A stretch of 64,000 nt of DNA from Streptomyces sp. NRRL F-5630 (GTDB lineage Bacteria > Actinomycetota > Actinomycetes > Streptomycetales > Streptomycetaceae), in assembly GCF_000719475.1 (NCBI RefSeq), contig NZ_JOGO01000069.1:1-64000 (forward strand), read 5' to 3'. A program made the translations under genes and the position numbers. The notes under the pieces are model-generated. The model saw only the letters and a program-made list of their open reading frames with translations, made no database searches and was not told the origin of the DNA. Positions 47,490 through 55,887 of the stretch are shown here, one piece after another; within the stretch, counting starts at the first letter, position 1, and each line of letters starts with the position of its first letter.

Positions 47490-47882
47490 GTGCCCCCGTA
47501 CCTGCGTCCCGTCGCCATCACTCTCGACTGCGCCGACCCGCTCGCCCTCGCGGCCTTCTACCGGGAGGCGACGGGGCTCGCCCCGCACCCGGAGTCGGGT
47601 GCGGAGTTCGCCGCGCTCACCGGACCCGACGGCTTCGTCCTCGGCTTCCAGCCCGTCGAGGACTACCGGCCGCCGAGCTGGCCGGGGCAGGACGTCCCGC
47701 AGCAGGTCCACCTCTGCTACGAGGTCGACGAGGACCTGGCCGAGACGGAGGCCCGCCTCCTCGCCCTCGGCGCCGCCGTACCCGGCCACCAGCCCCACGA
47801 CCCGGCCCGCGCCCGCGTCCTCACGGACCCGGCGGGCCACCCCTTCTGCATCGTCCGGAAGGAGGGGGAAGCGGAGGGCTGA
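47490..47882 (+). CDS. single-domain VOC family protein
   Basis: The 130-aa protein has ITLDCADPLALAAFYREATGLAPHPESGAEFAAL at the N-terminus, HLCYEVDEDLAETEARLLALGA in the middle and VLTDPAGHPFCIVRK at the end, the standard glyoxalase-like beta-alpha-beta-beta-beta modules. GTG 47490 follows GAGGAG by 7 bases; an in-frame TTG lies at 47466. Convergent with the next VOC gene, 12 bp apart. Confidence 0.88.
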   Translation: MPPYLRPVAITLDCADPLALAAFYREATGLAPHPESGAEFAALTGPDGFVLGFQPVEDYRPPSWPGQDVPQQVHLCYEVDEDLAETEARLLALGAAVPGHQPHDPARARVLTDPAGHPFCIVRKEGEAEG

Positions 47883-47894
47883 GCGGTGCTGCCG

Positions 47895-48281
47895 TCACTC
47901 CACCCGCCGCGCGAGCACGCAGAACTCGTTTCCCTCGATATCGGCGAGGGTCACCCACGACACCTCGTCCCCCTGGCCCACGTCCACGTGCCGCGCCCCG
48001 AGCGCGAGCAGCCGCTCGACCTCGGCGGCCTGCTCGCGATCGCTCGGATTGACGTCGATGTGCAACCGGTTCTTGACCGCCTTGCCCTCGGGAACCCGCG
48101 CGAAGGCGAGCGAGGGCGGCGCGTCCCCGGGGCGCCGGGCCCCCGTCCCGGGCGCGCCGATCGACACGTACTCGCCGCCCTCGTCCTCGTACACCTCGTA
48201 ACCGAGCACCTCGCACCAGAACCGCGCGAGCGCGCGCGGATCGACGCAGTCCACGGCGAGTTCGGTGAATCGGCTGGTCAT
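47895..48281 (-). CDS. single-domain VOC family protein
   Basis: The 128-aa protein has LAVDCVDPRALARFWCEVLGYEVYEDEGGEYVSIG, KNRLHIDVNPSDREQAAEVERLLALGARHVDVGQG and VTLADIEGNEFCVLARR. It is a distant relative of the neighbouring VOC protein, possibly an old duplication in inverted orientation. ATG 48281 follows GAGAGGATCACGT. Confidence 0.9.
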   Translation of the reverse strand: MTSRFTELAVDCVDPRALARFWCEVLGYEVYEDEGGEYVSIGAPGTGARRPGDAPPSLAFARVPEGKAVKNRLHIDVNPSDREQAAEVERLLALGARHVDVGQGDEVSWVTLADIEGNEFCVLARRVE

Positions 48282-48696
48282 ACGTGATCCTCTCGACGGG
48301 CCGGGGCCGGTACCACCGGATCGATGGGTGAAGGGCCGTCCCCACCGGGGGTGGGGGGCTGGAGCCGCTCGGCCGTCTCCTGGTGCCCCTCCCCGGCCGG
48401 GCGAGTCCGCCCCCGGAGGGTCCCCGTCCGCCGACGCCACGGCCGCACACCGACGCCCGGCGGCACGCGGCGGGACACCTGGCCGGGACGCGGGCGAACT
48501 GCTCGGCGACGGCCATGGCGGCAGTATCCCGGCGCCGGGTCGCGCCGGGCGAGGCGTTTACCCGGGGCCTGTGCGCGGAGGCGGGGCTGTCGTCACCGCT
48601 CCGCTCGTCCGGCGGACCGGGGTCGGGTGGAGGAGCTTGTGGGCAGGCTGGGCAGGTCCAGGTGGCCGGGCGCGGCGGAGGAAGTGCGAGCCCGGG
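48282..48696. other. non-coding gap between VOC and racemase genes
   Basis: No supported gene in these 415 bases. Frames on both strands are open, as expected at this GC content, but all are Arg/Pro/Gly-rich with no recognisable motif. Confidence 0.4.
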
Positions 48697-49395
48697 CTAC
48701 TGCCCGGGCGCGAACGCCTCGGCGACGGCGGCCTCGGCGTGCAGGCGGGTGGTGGGGAAGACAGGGACCGGGCTGTGCTCCGGGCCGATGAGGAGTTCGA
48801 TCTCGGTGCAGCCGAGGATGACGCCCTCCGCGCCGGAGGCCACGAGCCGGCTGATCACCTCGCCGTAGGCCGCGCGGGACTCCTCCCTGACGATGCCCAG
48901 GCAGAGCTCTTCGTAGATCACCTTGTGGACGAGGGCCCGGTCGTCCGCGTCCGGCACCAGGACCTCCAGGCCGTGCCCGGCCACGCGGTCGCGGTAGAAG
49001 TCCTGCTCCATGGTGAACGCGGTGCCCAGCAGCCCCACCCGGCGCAGACCAGCGGTCCGCACCGCGGATGCCGTCGCGTCGGCGAGATGCAGCAGCGGAA
49101 CGTCCACCGCAGCCTCCACCTGACGGGCGACCTTGTGCATCGTGTTGGTGCAGATCAGCAGCAGGTCCGCACCAGCCGCCTGGAGGGACCGGGCGGCCTC
49201 GGCGAGTACGTCGCCGGCCTCGTCCCAGAGCCCGGCTACCTGCAGCCGCTCGATCTCGGCGAAGTCGACCGAGTACAGGACGCACTTGGCGGAGTGGAGG
49301 CCGCCCAGCCGCTCCCGGACCCGCTCGTTGAGCAGCCGGTAGTACTCGGCCGTCGATTCCCAGCTCATGCCGCCGATCAACCCGATGGTCTTCAT
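48697..49395 (-). CDS. YgeA-like aspartate/glutamate racemase family protein
   Basis: The 232-aa protein begins MKTIGLIGGMSWESTAEYYRLLNERV. It has LLICTNTMHKVA (about 80), where the Thr replaces the first catalytic Cys of classical racemases as in E. coli YgeA, and EGVILGCTEIELLI (about 193) with the second catalytic Cys. PLLHLADATASAV and VGLLGTAFTM lie between. Broad-specificity amino-acid racemase activity is likely. ATG 49395, with a GTG one codon earlier. Confidence 0.92.
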   Translation of the reverse strand: MKTIGLIGGMSWESTAEYYRLLNERVRERLGGLHSAKCVLYSVDFAEIERLQVAGLWDEAGDVLAEAARSLQAAGADLLLICTNTMHKVARQVEAAVDVPLLHLADATASAVRTAGLRRVGLLGTAFTMEQDFYRDRVAGHGLEVLVPDADDRALVHKVIYEELCLGIVREESRAAYGEVISRLVASGAEGVILGCTEIELLIGPEHSPVPVFPTTRLHAEAAVAEAFAPGQ

Positions 49396-49524
49396 CACCC
49401 CACTCTCCCACGCCCTCCCCCGCCCGAGGAGCGAGAGCCCGACGGCAGCGGGACCGCCCGCCCTCGCGGCACCTGTTGTCCGGTCTCGGACAAGTCCGCG
49501 TGAGACGGTGCCCCGACCTGCGGC

Positions 49525-49556
49525 GCCCGGCTTCGAGTGCGCCCGGCTTCGAGTGC
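49525..49556. repeat. perfect 16-bp tandem duplication
   Basis: GCCCGGCTTCGAGTGC occurs twice head to tail between the racemase and the broken phosphatase gene. It marks roughly where composition starts to change. No function assigned. Confidence 0.6.
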
Positions 49557-49608
49557 GACTGGTTTCGCGAGGTCGTCTCACTCAAATCTGAGCAAACGGC
49601 CTTCTTGG

Positions 49609-50229
49609 TCAGAGGTGCAGTTCGGGCGGGAATCCGGTCCAGCGCAGTTCTGCGGGCAGGTGCCGCATGTCGTTGTAGAACAGCACGGAGGCCGGCCTGC
49701 CGGGTGCGTATCGGATGACGGTCAGAGCTGCGTTGCCGTGGTCGAGGCCCATCCAGCGCCATTCGGGTGCGTCGAAGGCGGCTCGGATCAACCATCCGAT
49801 GAGGAAGTTGTGCGTGACGACCAGTTCATGGCGGGGACGATCGCCGTCTGCCGGACCCGTGAACTCTGCGAGTGCTTCTCAGGCCAGTGCCGGACCGCGG
49901 GTGCGTTCTTCCTCCGGGACCAGGGCGAGGAAGGTGAGCATGGCGTCGGCCGAATCCGGCGGCAGTTCGTCCTTCTTCAGCAGGTGGGGGATGTAGTCGC
50001 CTGCTAACTCTGACTGGTGCAGTGGGGTGTCGCCCCGTTGTGCGCCGATCAGCCGGGCCGTTTGCTCCGCCCTGGGCAGCGGACCGTGGTAGATCGCCGA
50101 GAGCGGGGTGTTCCGGAGCCGTTCACCGAGCAGAACGGCTTGGCGCCGGCCGCTCTCCGTCAGCGTCGTCTCGTCCTCTGACGCTTCACCGTGCCGAGTG
50201 AGGTAGAGGTAGCGAGTGGTTGTGGCCAC
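49609..50229 (-). pseudogene. histidine phosphatase family gene with in-frame TGA
   Basis: One continuous frame of 207 codons encodes a histidine phosphatase: YLYLTRHGEASEDE with the phospho-acceptor His (about 11), LPRAEQTARLIGA, and HELVVTHNFLIGWLI with the second His (about 143), ending FYNDMRHLPAELRWTG. It is interrupted only by TGA at 49879-49881 (codon 117), between ...RGPALA and EALAEFTG. A single C-to-T change from CGA would explain it. The truncated 116-aa product lacks the second catalytic His, so it should be inactive. GTG 50229. Confidence 0.8.
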
Positions 50230-50956
50230 GCAAGCTCTCGCCGCCCGAATCGCTTGGGTGAGTTGGGTGTGCTTCCTGGGGCCCCACTGCTGTCCGCAGC
50301 TGCCCTCGCTTACTTGAGTCAGGCCGGACGGTCACGCACCATGTTCTTCAGCAGGAATTGGAACCAACAAGGCGAAGGCGAAGGCGACGGCCTGGCGGGT
50401 TGGTCAGGTAGTCGTTCACGCGGCCCCAGTCCCTACGATCAAGAGGGAGACGTTCCCGTCGCAGGCCCACAAGATGTCGCGCGGCAAAGGGATTCCGCAT
50501 GAAGCTCACATCTCCCGACGGCAGCGGGGAGTGTCGACTCCGCTCTGGCGGTGAGGGATGCAGCCTCTCTCCCAGGGCTTGGCCCACCCGCTCTCCTGTC
50601 GCAACGTCCGGCGTGCGGCGAGTGGTTGACCAACGAGCCTGCCAGGTCGTTTGGGAACGCCTGCGGACAGCGGTCTCAAACGACCTGGCAGCAGCCGGAG
50701 AACATCGTCCTCCATGAGTGCCGCGATGTGGAAAGCCCCGAACCCGCCCTCGCAGTCTCGGATCTGCACGTGGTGATGTGCTGTGCTATGTGCACCTTTA
50801 CCTGTACACGGTGCTGAGCTGCGCTGTCTGATGGGGAGTCGAACCCCCGCGTTGCTCTTCACGCGCCAGGAGTGGGTTGGAAAACCGCCAGCCCTCGGTG
50901 TGTGCACGCCTCCGAAGCTGCTACCCGCTCCACATCGTCCCGGACAGCTGGACTGC
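50230..50956. other. 727-bp non-coding, composition-shifted region
   Basis: No convincing gene. The six-frame translations are short and irregular, and base composition is less GC-biased than the core. It holds a tRNA T-arm-like segment on the minus strand at about 50829-50850 (GGGGGTTCGACTCCCC) without a matching acceptor stem or clear anticodon arm. A GTTTGGGAACGCC...AAACGACC stretch and other AT-richer patches suggest decayed acquired DNA. Confidence 0.5.
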
Positions 50957-51427
50957 TCAGTCCATCAGATCGACTTCCCAGTTCGTACGCTGGATCCGCA
51001 CATCGACCTCGCGGATCTCCCGGGCGAGTGCATCCGCCTGACTACGCAGTTCCGCGACCGGAAGCGCGGAAAGCATCGTCAGCTCGGACCGGAGCTGTCG
51101 GCCGTATCCCCGGTCACCCTTACCCGCGGCCGCGTCCGCCGCTGCGGTGACCACCGAGTGACGCAACCGCAGGATGTCCCGGCGCGCGAGCGCATCGGTG
51201 AGCGTGCCGTCCGGACCCATCTCCACCGTGGCATTGGTCCGGTTGATCTGTCGAATCAACGCTTCCAGGGTATTGAGCACCTCACTGGCCTCAGCCAACA
51301 GCTGAGCCGCGTCCTCGGCGGGTGTCTCCCCCTCCTGGTACCGCGCACTGCTGACGACGCGCGCTCGCAGCTGTTCTACGCGGCGCGTTGCCTCCGCGCG
51401 TTCTGCCAGTGCCTCAGCAAGCTTCAC
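50957..51427 (-). CDS. DIP1984 family protein
   Basis: The 156-aa helical protein reads KLAEALAERAEATRRVEQLRARVVSSARYQEGE, then NTLEALIRQINRTNATVEMGPDGTLTDALARRDILRLRHSVV and, at the end, ALAREIREVDVRIQRTNWEVDLMD. These are signatures of the DIP1984 family, also called septicolysin-like, with no firm function. GTG 51427 follows GGGAGG by 7 bases. It lies between the non-coding region and the IS element. Confidence 0.85.
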   Translation of the reverse strand: MKLAEALAERAEATRRVEQLRARVVSSARYQEGETPAEDAAQLLAEASEVLNTLEALIRQINRTNATVEMGPDGTLTDALARRDILRLRHSVVTAAADAAAGKGDRGYGRQLRSELTMLSALPVAELRSQADALAREIREVDVRIQRTNWEVDLMD

Positions 51428-51657
51428 TGTCCCGCCTCCCTTCCATGGACTCGCACGAGTATACGAATGCGAACCGGCTTGTACGCATCCAAATTTTGAT
51501 CTCTCGGAGCTCTGGCCAGCCATGAGAGGAGGGCAGGGGCGGCCACGCGAAGGGTCATGAATGAGAATCCGACAGCACGGACGAGAACGAGTGGTAGTGG
51601 GAAGGCGACTGGCTCAGTGCGACAGGGCATCCGTCTCGCCGCGCAGGGCATGGTCTA

Positions 51658-52504
51658 AGGCCGTGTCCTACATGGTCAGTTGGCAGTTGTGCGGGACATG
51701 TGGAGACAGTTCCGGATGGCCTGTGGGAGACCGCGAGGCCGCTGCTGCCACCGACGCGAGTGCGTCCGCAGGGCGGTGGGGTTGCGAACATCGATGACGA
51801 GGCGGTCTTCGCTGCGGTCATTTACGTGCTGGTCAGTGGCTGCGCCTGGCGGGCCCTGCCGCCGTGTTTCGGGGCCTCGAAGTCGACCGTGCATCGCCGG
51901 TTCCTCATCTGGTCCCGGGCCGGGGTGTGGGGGCAGCTGCATCAGAAGGTACGCCAGCTCCTGGATGGCCAGGACCTGCTCGATCTGTCGCGCGCGGTCC
52001 TCGACTCGGCCCATGTCCGCGCTAAAAAGGGGGCGAACTTGCAGGTCCGAGCCCCGTGGACCGGGGTAGGCCCGGTTCCAGGATGCATGTCCTGTCGGAT
52101 GCGAACGGACTGCCCCTACGCGTCGGGCTCTCCGCGGTCAACATCCACGACAGCCTCGCCCTGAAGCCGATGGTGTCCCATTTCCACATGGGACACGAAT
52201 CCCATGCGAACGAGTCCAAGCCTCAACGCCTCCCTGCTGACAAGACGTACGACGTGCCTCACCTGCGGCGATGGCTATGGGGCAAGCACATCGGCGTCCG
52301 CATTGCCCGCAAGGGAGTGGAGTCCGGCGAGCGACTCGGCCGCCTGAGGTTGGTCATCGAACGCGCCATGTCCTGGCTGACCGGCTACCGCCGGCTCAAC
52401 CACCGCTACGAGCGCGCCCCTGGCAACTACCTGGTTTCCTCGGACTGGCCGCAGCCCTCTGCTGCTACAAACGGCTCCGAAAAACTGACCATTTAGGACG
52501 GTCT
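51658..52504 (+). mobile_element. IS5-family insertion sequence (IS427-like), about 847 bp
   Basis: Left end AGGCCGTGTCCTACATGGTCAGTT and right end (reverse complement) AGACCGTCCTAAATGGTCAGTTTT are imperfect inverted repeats sharing ATGGTCAGTT. TA flanks both ends and could be the target duplication. One transposase gene fills the element. Size, ends and frameshifted transposase fit the IS427 subgroup. Confidence 0.8.
51700..52496 (+). pseudogene. IS5-family transposase, frameshifted
   Basis: Frame 1 (GTG 51700) encodes the N-terminal domain and VLDSAHVRAKK. At AAAAAG (about 52024-52029) a -1 shift gives GGELAGPSPVDRGRPGSRMHVLSDANGLPL, the expected family continuation, so this shift is probably programmed as in relatives. 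The rest has NIHDSLALKPM, then LRLVIERAMSWLTGYRRLNHRYE, which supply the DDE residues. Near 52436 one base is missing, so the usual YLAFLGLAAALCCYKRL end is read out of frame and a wrong tail follows to 52496. Probably inactive or weakened. Confidence 0.8.
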
Positions 52505-52515
52505 TAACTAAAAGT

Positions 52516-52543
52516 CCGGACAGCTTGAGTGGACGCTGTCCGG
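52516..52543. terminator. hairpin between IS and STAND gene
   Basis: CCGGACAGC and GCTGTCCGG pair perfectly over 9 bp around a 10-base loop. It lies about 300 bp past the 3' end of the minus-strand STAND gene and just outside the IS. Possible bidirectional terminator. The rest of 52544-52840 shows no gene. Confidence 0.5.
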
Positions 52544-52840
52544 GCTGTTCGGGCACAGACGGCTGCAACACTCTAGAACTGCAGCCGCTCGGCGGAGCCG
52601 TCCTCTCAATGGGAGCAGGCGCAAGAGGCGAATCCGATTCGATCGTTTCGGGAGGAAAGAACTCCCTGTCTGGGAAAGGGCCGGCTCTGCGACTTGCGCC
52701 AGCCAGTGCGCTGCTGCAGTGGCCAGGTGGCCTGCCCATGTGACTCCAGTGATTCTTCCCCGGCCGTTCAGCTGACCCCAATGTCATCAAATGAGAGTCG
52801 GCGAGCTAGATGTTGGCCAGGGCACATCCGCGACCTTGAT

Positions 52841-55396
52841 TCAGCCTAGCCAGCGCACGGCTGTAGCTCGAAGTCCCTTCTGCCCTTCGTCGGGATAGAA
52901 GGCAATGGATGAGCCGGAATCGAGATAGGACCACTCCCCCTCGTCCAGCAACTCCTTCACATGAAAGAAGTAGTCTCTCCCCCATGACCGCGTGAACCCG
53001 TACATCTTCTCTTGGAGGACTCGCGTAACCGTCCCCACGCGCCGCTCTACGAGCGCCGGATCAGTTGCTCGCAACCGATCTTTGAGCCGAGCTGAAAAAT
53101 TTTCGAGACTCTCAATTAGAAAGTCATCATCCATCCTCCGAAGCAAACGCTCGCTCAAATCGATCAACTGCACCGCTCGGTCCGCTGGTTCGCCGACCAG
53201 CATCTCGCTCCGGCCCGAATCTGCGAGATTCGCCGCTGCCTCAATTATCTCCACTGCAGATTCATATTGAGCATTGGTGACTCTTTTTTCTGCTTCATAG
53301 ACGCCAGCCCGCATACCAATAGCCATCGCCACTGAACCTTCATATGAGTCCGGCTTCAACGTAATGGCGTGTGATGCACTGGTGATTGCCGCGTCGAAAT
53401 CACCCAACTGAATATGGGCCCACGCAATCTCATTCGCCACCGCTGGCGGGACTTGCGCAAGTTTAGCGGCGCTCTGCAGAAGTTTAAGCCCCAAGCCAGG
53501 ATCCACTCCCTCGTTTACAAGGAAAGACCCGTATAGGTAGCACAATGTGGCTGATTCAGGGGCAATCTCATTCGCCCGCTCGTATGCAGCACGAGCTGAG
53601 CTTACGTCGCGTAGGCCAGTCTGGATGTAGGCTTCAATGCGCCATGACTCGTGGTATCCCGGCGATAGCATCTGTGCTTCGTGGCAGATTAGCAACGCCT
53701 CATCAGCCTCACCTCGATCGTAACTTCTCAAGGCATCACGGAGGAGCCGGGCGGTGCTGAAATGGCCCGGCCCTTGAACATCAAGAGTTCGAGGATCGTA
53801 AGGGGATGCTGTACTTTCCGCCTGAAGTCTCATACCGAGGTCCGAAAGCTCTCGGCTCCGCCCCTCATACATAACTCGCTGTAGCGATCCTACCGAATGC
53901 CTCTTATCCAGGTACTGTTTACCAAAATCTGCGAGTTGGTAAGTAGATTCTGTGGCTTGATCCGTTGACGTGCCTTGCATTTGAATAAAGTTTGTGGACA
54001 TCAGCTCCAGCAAGCTTGTTTGGATTTCACCCGCAGAATATTCGTTGAGGAACGCCAGCTCGGCTTGGCTTCGTCTCCCGGGGAGCACTTGCATCGACCG
54101 CAGGACGGAACGAGCGCTCTCGCTCAGGTGTCCATATACGTTCGACATGCAGAAGTCGAGTAGAAGATCATTCTCGCGCAGTAGATCTTCAGGGCGCAGA
54201 CCCGACTGCACGCCGGCCACGAACCATCTAATGTAAGCCGGGTGCCCCTTCATGGCTTGCACCATGCCGTTCAAGGAGTGAGGGCGGAGCCCCTGCAGAG
54301 CATCAACATTACGAACGCGAGCAAGTTTCAGCAAAAGTCGAGTCGAATCATCATTCGACAGCGGTTTCAAGGAGACTGGGTTTTCGATGCCCAATCCGAT
54401 CCGACTGGTAATAATTACCTTGCTCCCCATGGGGAGATCGAGCAAGAAGTCACGGAGCCTCTGATCTAGAACGGTCTCCATGTTGTCCAGGATAAGGAGC
54501 ACCTTAAAATGCTCCAGGTACGACAGAACCTCAGCAGCTGGGTCGGCTGCCCGCTTGGCTTCAGCCCCTCCTAGCTGTTCGGCCGCAGAGGCGAAGAGGC
54601 CCAAAGAATTTTCGATGGCTCCACTGATTCGCTGGATCTCGTTCACCGTAAGCATGGTTGCTTTCGCGGTTACCCAAACGAGAGCTTCGAACGGATTCTT
54701 GGGATCATCCAGCAGCTCGTATGCGGCCTTCAACGCGATAGATGTCTTGCCAATTCCACCATCTCCCAGGATGGAAACCACCGGATAGGCGCCCTTAATT
54801 GCTTTTTTTATTCGATCGAGTTCCGCTCGGCGACCAAAGAATCCAGTCTCATCAAAATCTGGCGCCGGAAGGTTGTGTTGAGGGGCGGTGTCTGGATCTG
54901 TTACTAGGTTAATGGTCAGACCCAGGACGTATGCAGGGTCCGTCTGGAGCTTGGAAAGCGTACCGCTAAGGTGAACCCAGAAGCTCGACGCCACGGAAAA
55001 GGCGTTTCTGGCTACGTCATGCACGACTGCTAGGTCGTCGATTTCCATGGGCCGCGTGTGTGCAACCCTATTTCGAACCTGCGTCAACTGCCCTAGATAG
55101 GGTGCAAAAATGCGCAGAGACTCTTGAGCCTGCTCAGGGAGCTCTTTCTTTTTCTTGGAAAGAACTTCATACGATTCAGCAAAATCTAGATAGGGAACCA
55201 AGCTGGCTATTGAGAGTTGCGCTTTGGCTCCCATTTCTCGTGTAATGCGGATCGCCGCTCGATCGTAACTGTCTACGCCCAGGGCGACTCGGGGATCCTC
55301 ACCTTCCTCATGCGCCCCCAGAATAGCATTTCGCAGATCCTCTTCCATGGCGGAGAGGAGTGCGAAGCAAGTGAGTCGAGTGGCGCTTGAACTCAT
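52841..55396 (-). CDS. HEPN-STAND(NB-ARC)-TPR-cold-shock-like protein, candidate defence NTPase
   Basis: The 851-aa protein has four apparent parts. Residues 1-155: helical domain with QVRNRVAHTRP (R108-x4-H113), the HEPN RNase motif, Swt1-like. About 180-420: STAND/NB-ARC NTPase with Walker A SILGDGGIGKTSIA (211-219), Walker B VLLILDN (300-305), sensor KVIITSR (326-332) and GHPAY where NB-ARC has GLPL. About 545-700: TPR-like helices (YDRGEADEALLICHEAQMLSPGY). 786-850: cold-shock-like GTVTRVLQEKMYGFTRSWGRDYFFH. Codons such as AGA, CGA, AAA and CTT and low GC mark transfer. ATG 55396 follows GGGGG. Probably a sensor-NTPase-RNase defence protein. Confidence 0.85.
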   Translation of the reverse strand: MSSSATRLTCFALLSAMEEDLRNAILGAHEEGEDPRVALGVDSYDRAAIRITREMGAKAQLSIASLVPYLDFAESYEVLSKKKKELPEQAQESLRIFAPYLGQLTQVRNRVAHTRPMEIDDLAVVHDVARNAFSVASSFWVHLSGTLSKLQTDPAYVLGLTINLVTDPDTAPQHNLPAPDFDETGFFGRRAELDRIKKAIKGAYPVVSILGDGGIGKTSIALKAAYELLDDPKNPFEALVWVTAKATMLTVNEIQRISGAIENSLGLFASAAEQLGGAEAKRAADPAAEVLSYLEHFKVLLILDNMETVLDQRLRDFLLDLPMGSKVIITSRIGLGIENPVSLKPLSNDDSTRLLLKLARVRNVDALQGLRPHSLNGMVQAMKGHPAYIRWFVAGVQSGLRPEDLLRENDLLLDFCMSNVYGHLSESARSVLRSMQVLPGRRSQAELAFLNEYSAGEIQTSLLELMSTNFIQMQGTSTDQATESTYQLADFGKQYLDKRHSVGSLQRVMYEGRSRELSDLGMRLQAESTASPYDPRTLDVQGPGHFSTARLLRDALRSYDRGEADEALLICHEAQMLSPGYHESWRIEAYIQTGLRDVSSARAAYERANEIAPESATLCYLYGSFLVNEGVDPGLGLKLLQSAAKLAQVPPAVANEIAWAHIQLGDFDAAITSASHAITLKPDSYEGSVAMAIGMRAGVYEAEKRVTNAQYESAVEIIEAAANLADSGRSEMLVGEPADRAVQLIDLSERLLRRMDDDFLIESLENFSARLKDRLRATDPALVERRVGTVTRVLQEKMYGFTRSWGRDYFFHVKELLDEGEWSYLDSGSSIAFYPDEGQKGLRATAVRWLG

Positions 55397-55439
55397 GTAT
55401 CCCCCAGGACTTGTCTGTCTCTTGACGCGATGAGAGGCA

Positions 55440-55473
55440 ATGATAGGTGACCTTGAGGTGATGTGCATCACCT
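55440..55473 (-). promoter_or_regulatory. probable STAND gene promoter with operator palindrome
   Basis: On the minus strand TATCAT (55440-55445) fits a -10 box. AGGTGATG-TG-CATCACCT at 55456-55473 is an 8-bp-arm palindrome covering the expected -35. An additional GGTGA half-site sits between. The layout suggests repression of the gene by a dimeric regulator. The remaining gap 55474-55827 shows no gene. Confidence 0.55.
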
Positions 55474-55827
55474 TCGGCCTATTCCTTCAAAAGCGCCCTC
55501 TCTGGGCCGGACTATGCTGCGAGGCTTGAGTGTTCAAGGGCGAGCCAGGTGGAAGAACGGCTGAGCATCCGGGACCACGGCTTCGTGTGCGCCAAACCAG
55601 TGGGTGCGCAGTTGACCACCATCCCCAGCTCACGATCTTGATCGTGGACAGGCTCCATCGGTTCGTCCACGACGAGCACCCTGGCGGAGCCCTCAGGCAA
55701 CGCCGCTTCCCGGTGACCCGTGAAGGGCGTCCTGAGTACGCCTGCACCGAGAGGCCGGGCCCGGATGACGACAGTTATCGCGCAAATGCGACATCTATCG
55801 CGCTGTCTCACCCCTGCCCGGCCTCGG

Positions 55828-55847
55828 CTGCTAGCCGCCGCTAGCAG
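55828..55847. promoter_or_regulatory. XRE operator-like palindrome 1
   Basis: CTGCTAGCCGCCGCTAGCAG: 8-bp arms around CGCC, 41 bp before the XRE regulator ATG. Probably an autoregulatory site together with palindrome 2. Confidence 0.55.
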
Positions 55848-55851
55848 GGCG

Positions 55852-55869
55852 CTTGCAATAGTTAGCAAG
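55852..55869. promoter_or_regulatory. XRE operator-like palindrome 2
   Basis: CTTGCAATAGTTAGCAAG: arms CTTGC and GCAAG around an AT-rich centre that could include a -10-like element. It starts 24 bp after the start of palindrome 1 and lies 18 bp before the XRE regulator ATG. It shares the TAGCA half-site with palindrome 1. Confidence 0.55.
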
Positions 55870-55887
55870 GTGGGGCAGCATCGGGGC

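Noticed and set aside
49879..49881. Selenocysteine or readthrough at the in-frame TGA
   Set aside because: The position is not a known redox or catalytic site in histidine phosphatases, and no selenocysteine-insertion-like hairpin stands out after it; a nonsense mutation is simpler.
50829..50905. Complete tRNA gene on the minus strand
   Set aside because: A T-arm-like segment is present, but no acceptor-stem complement, D arm or acceptable anticodon arm at the right spacing.
50230..50956. Several 60-130-codon ORFs on both strands
   Set aside because: Composition irregular, no ribosome sites of note, no motifs, and mutually overlapping frames; none looks like a real protein.
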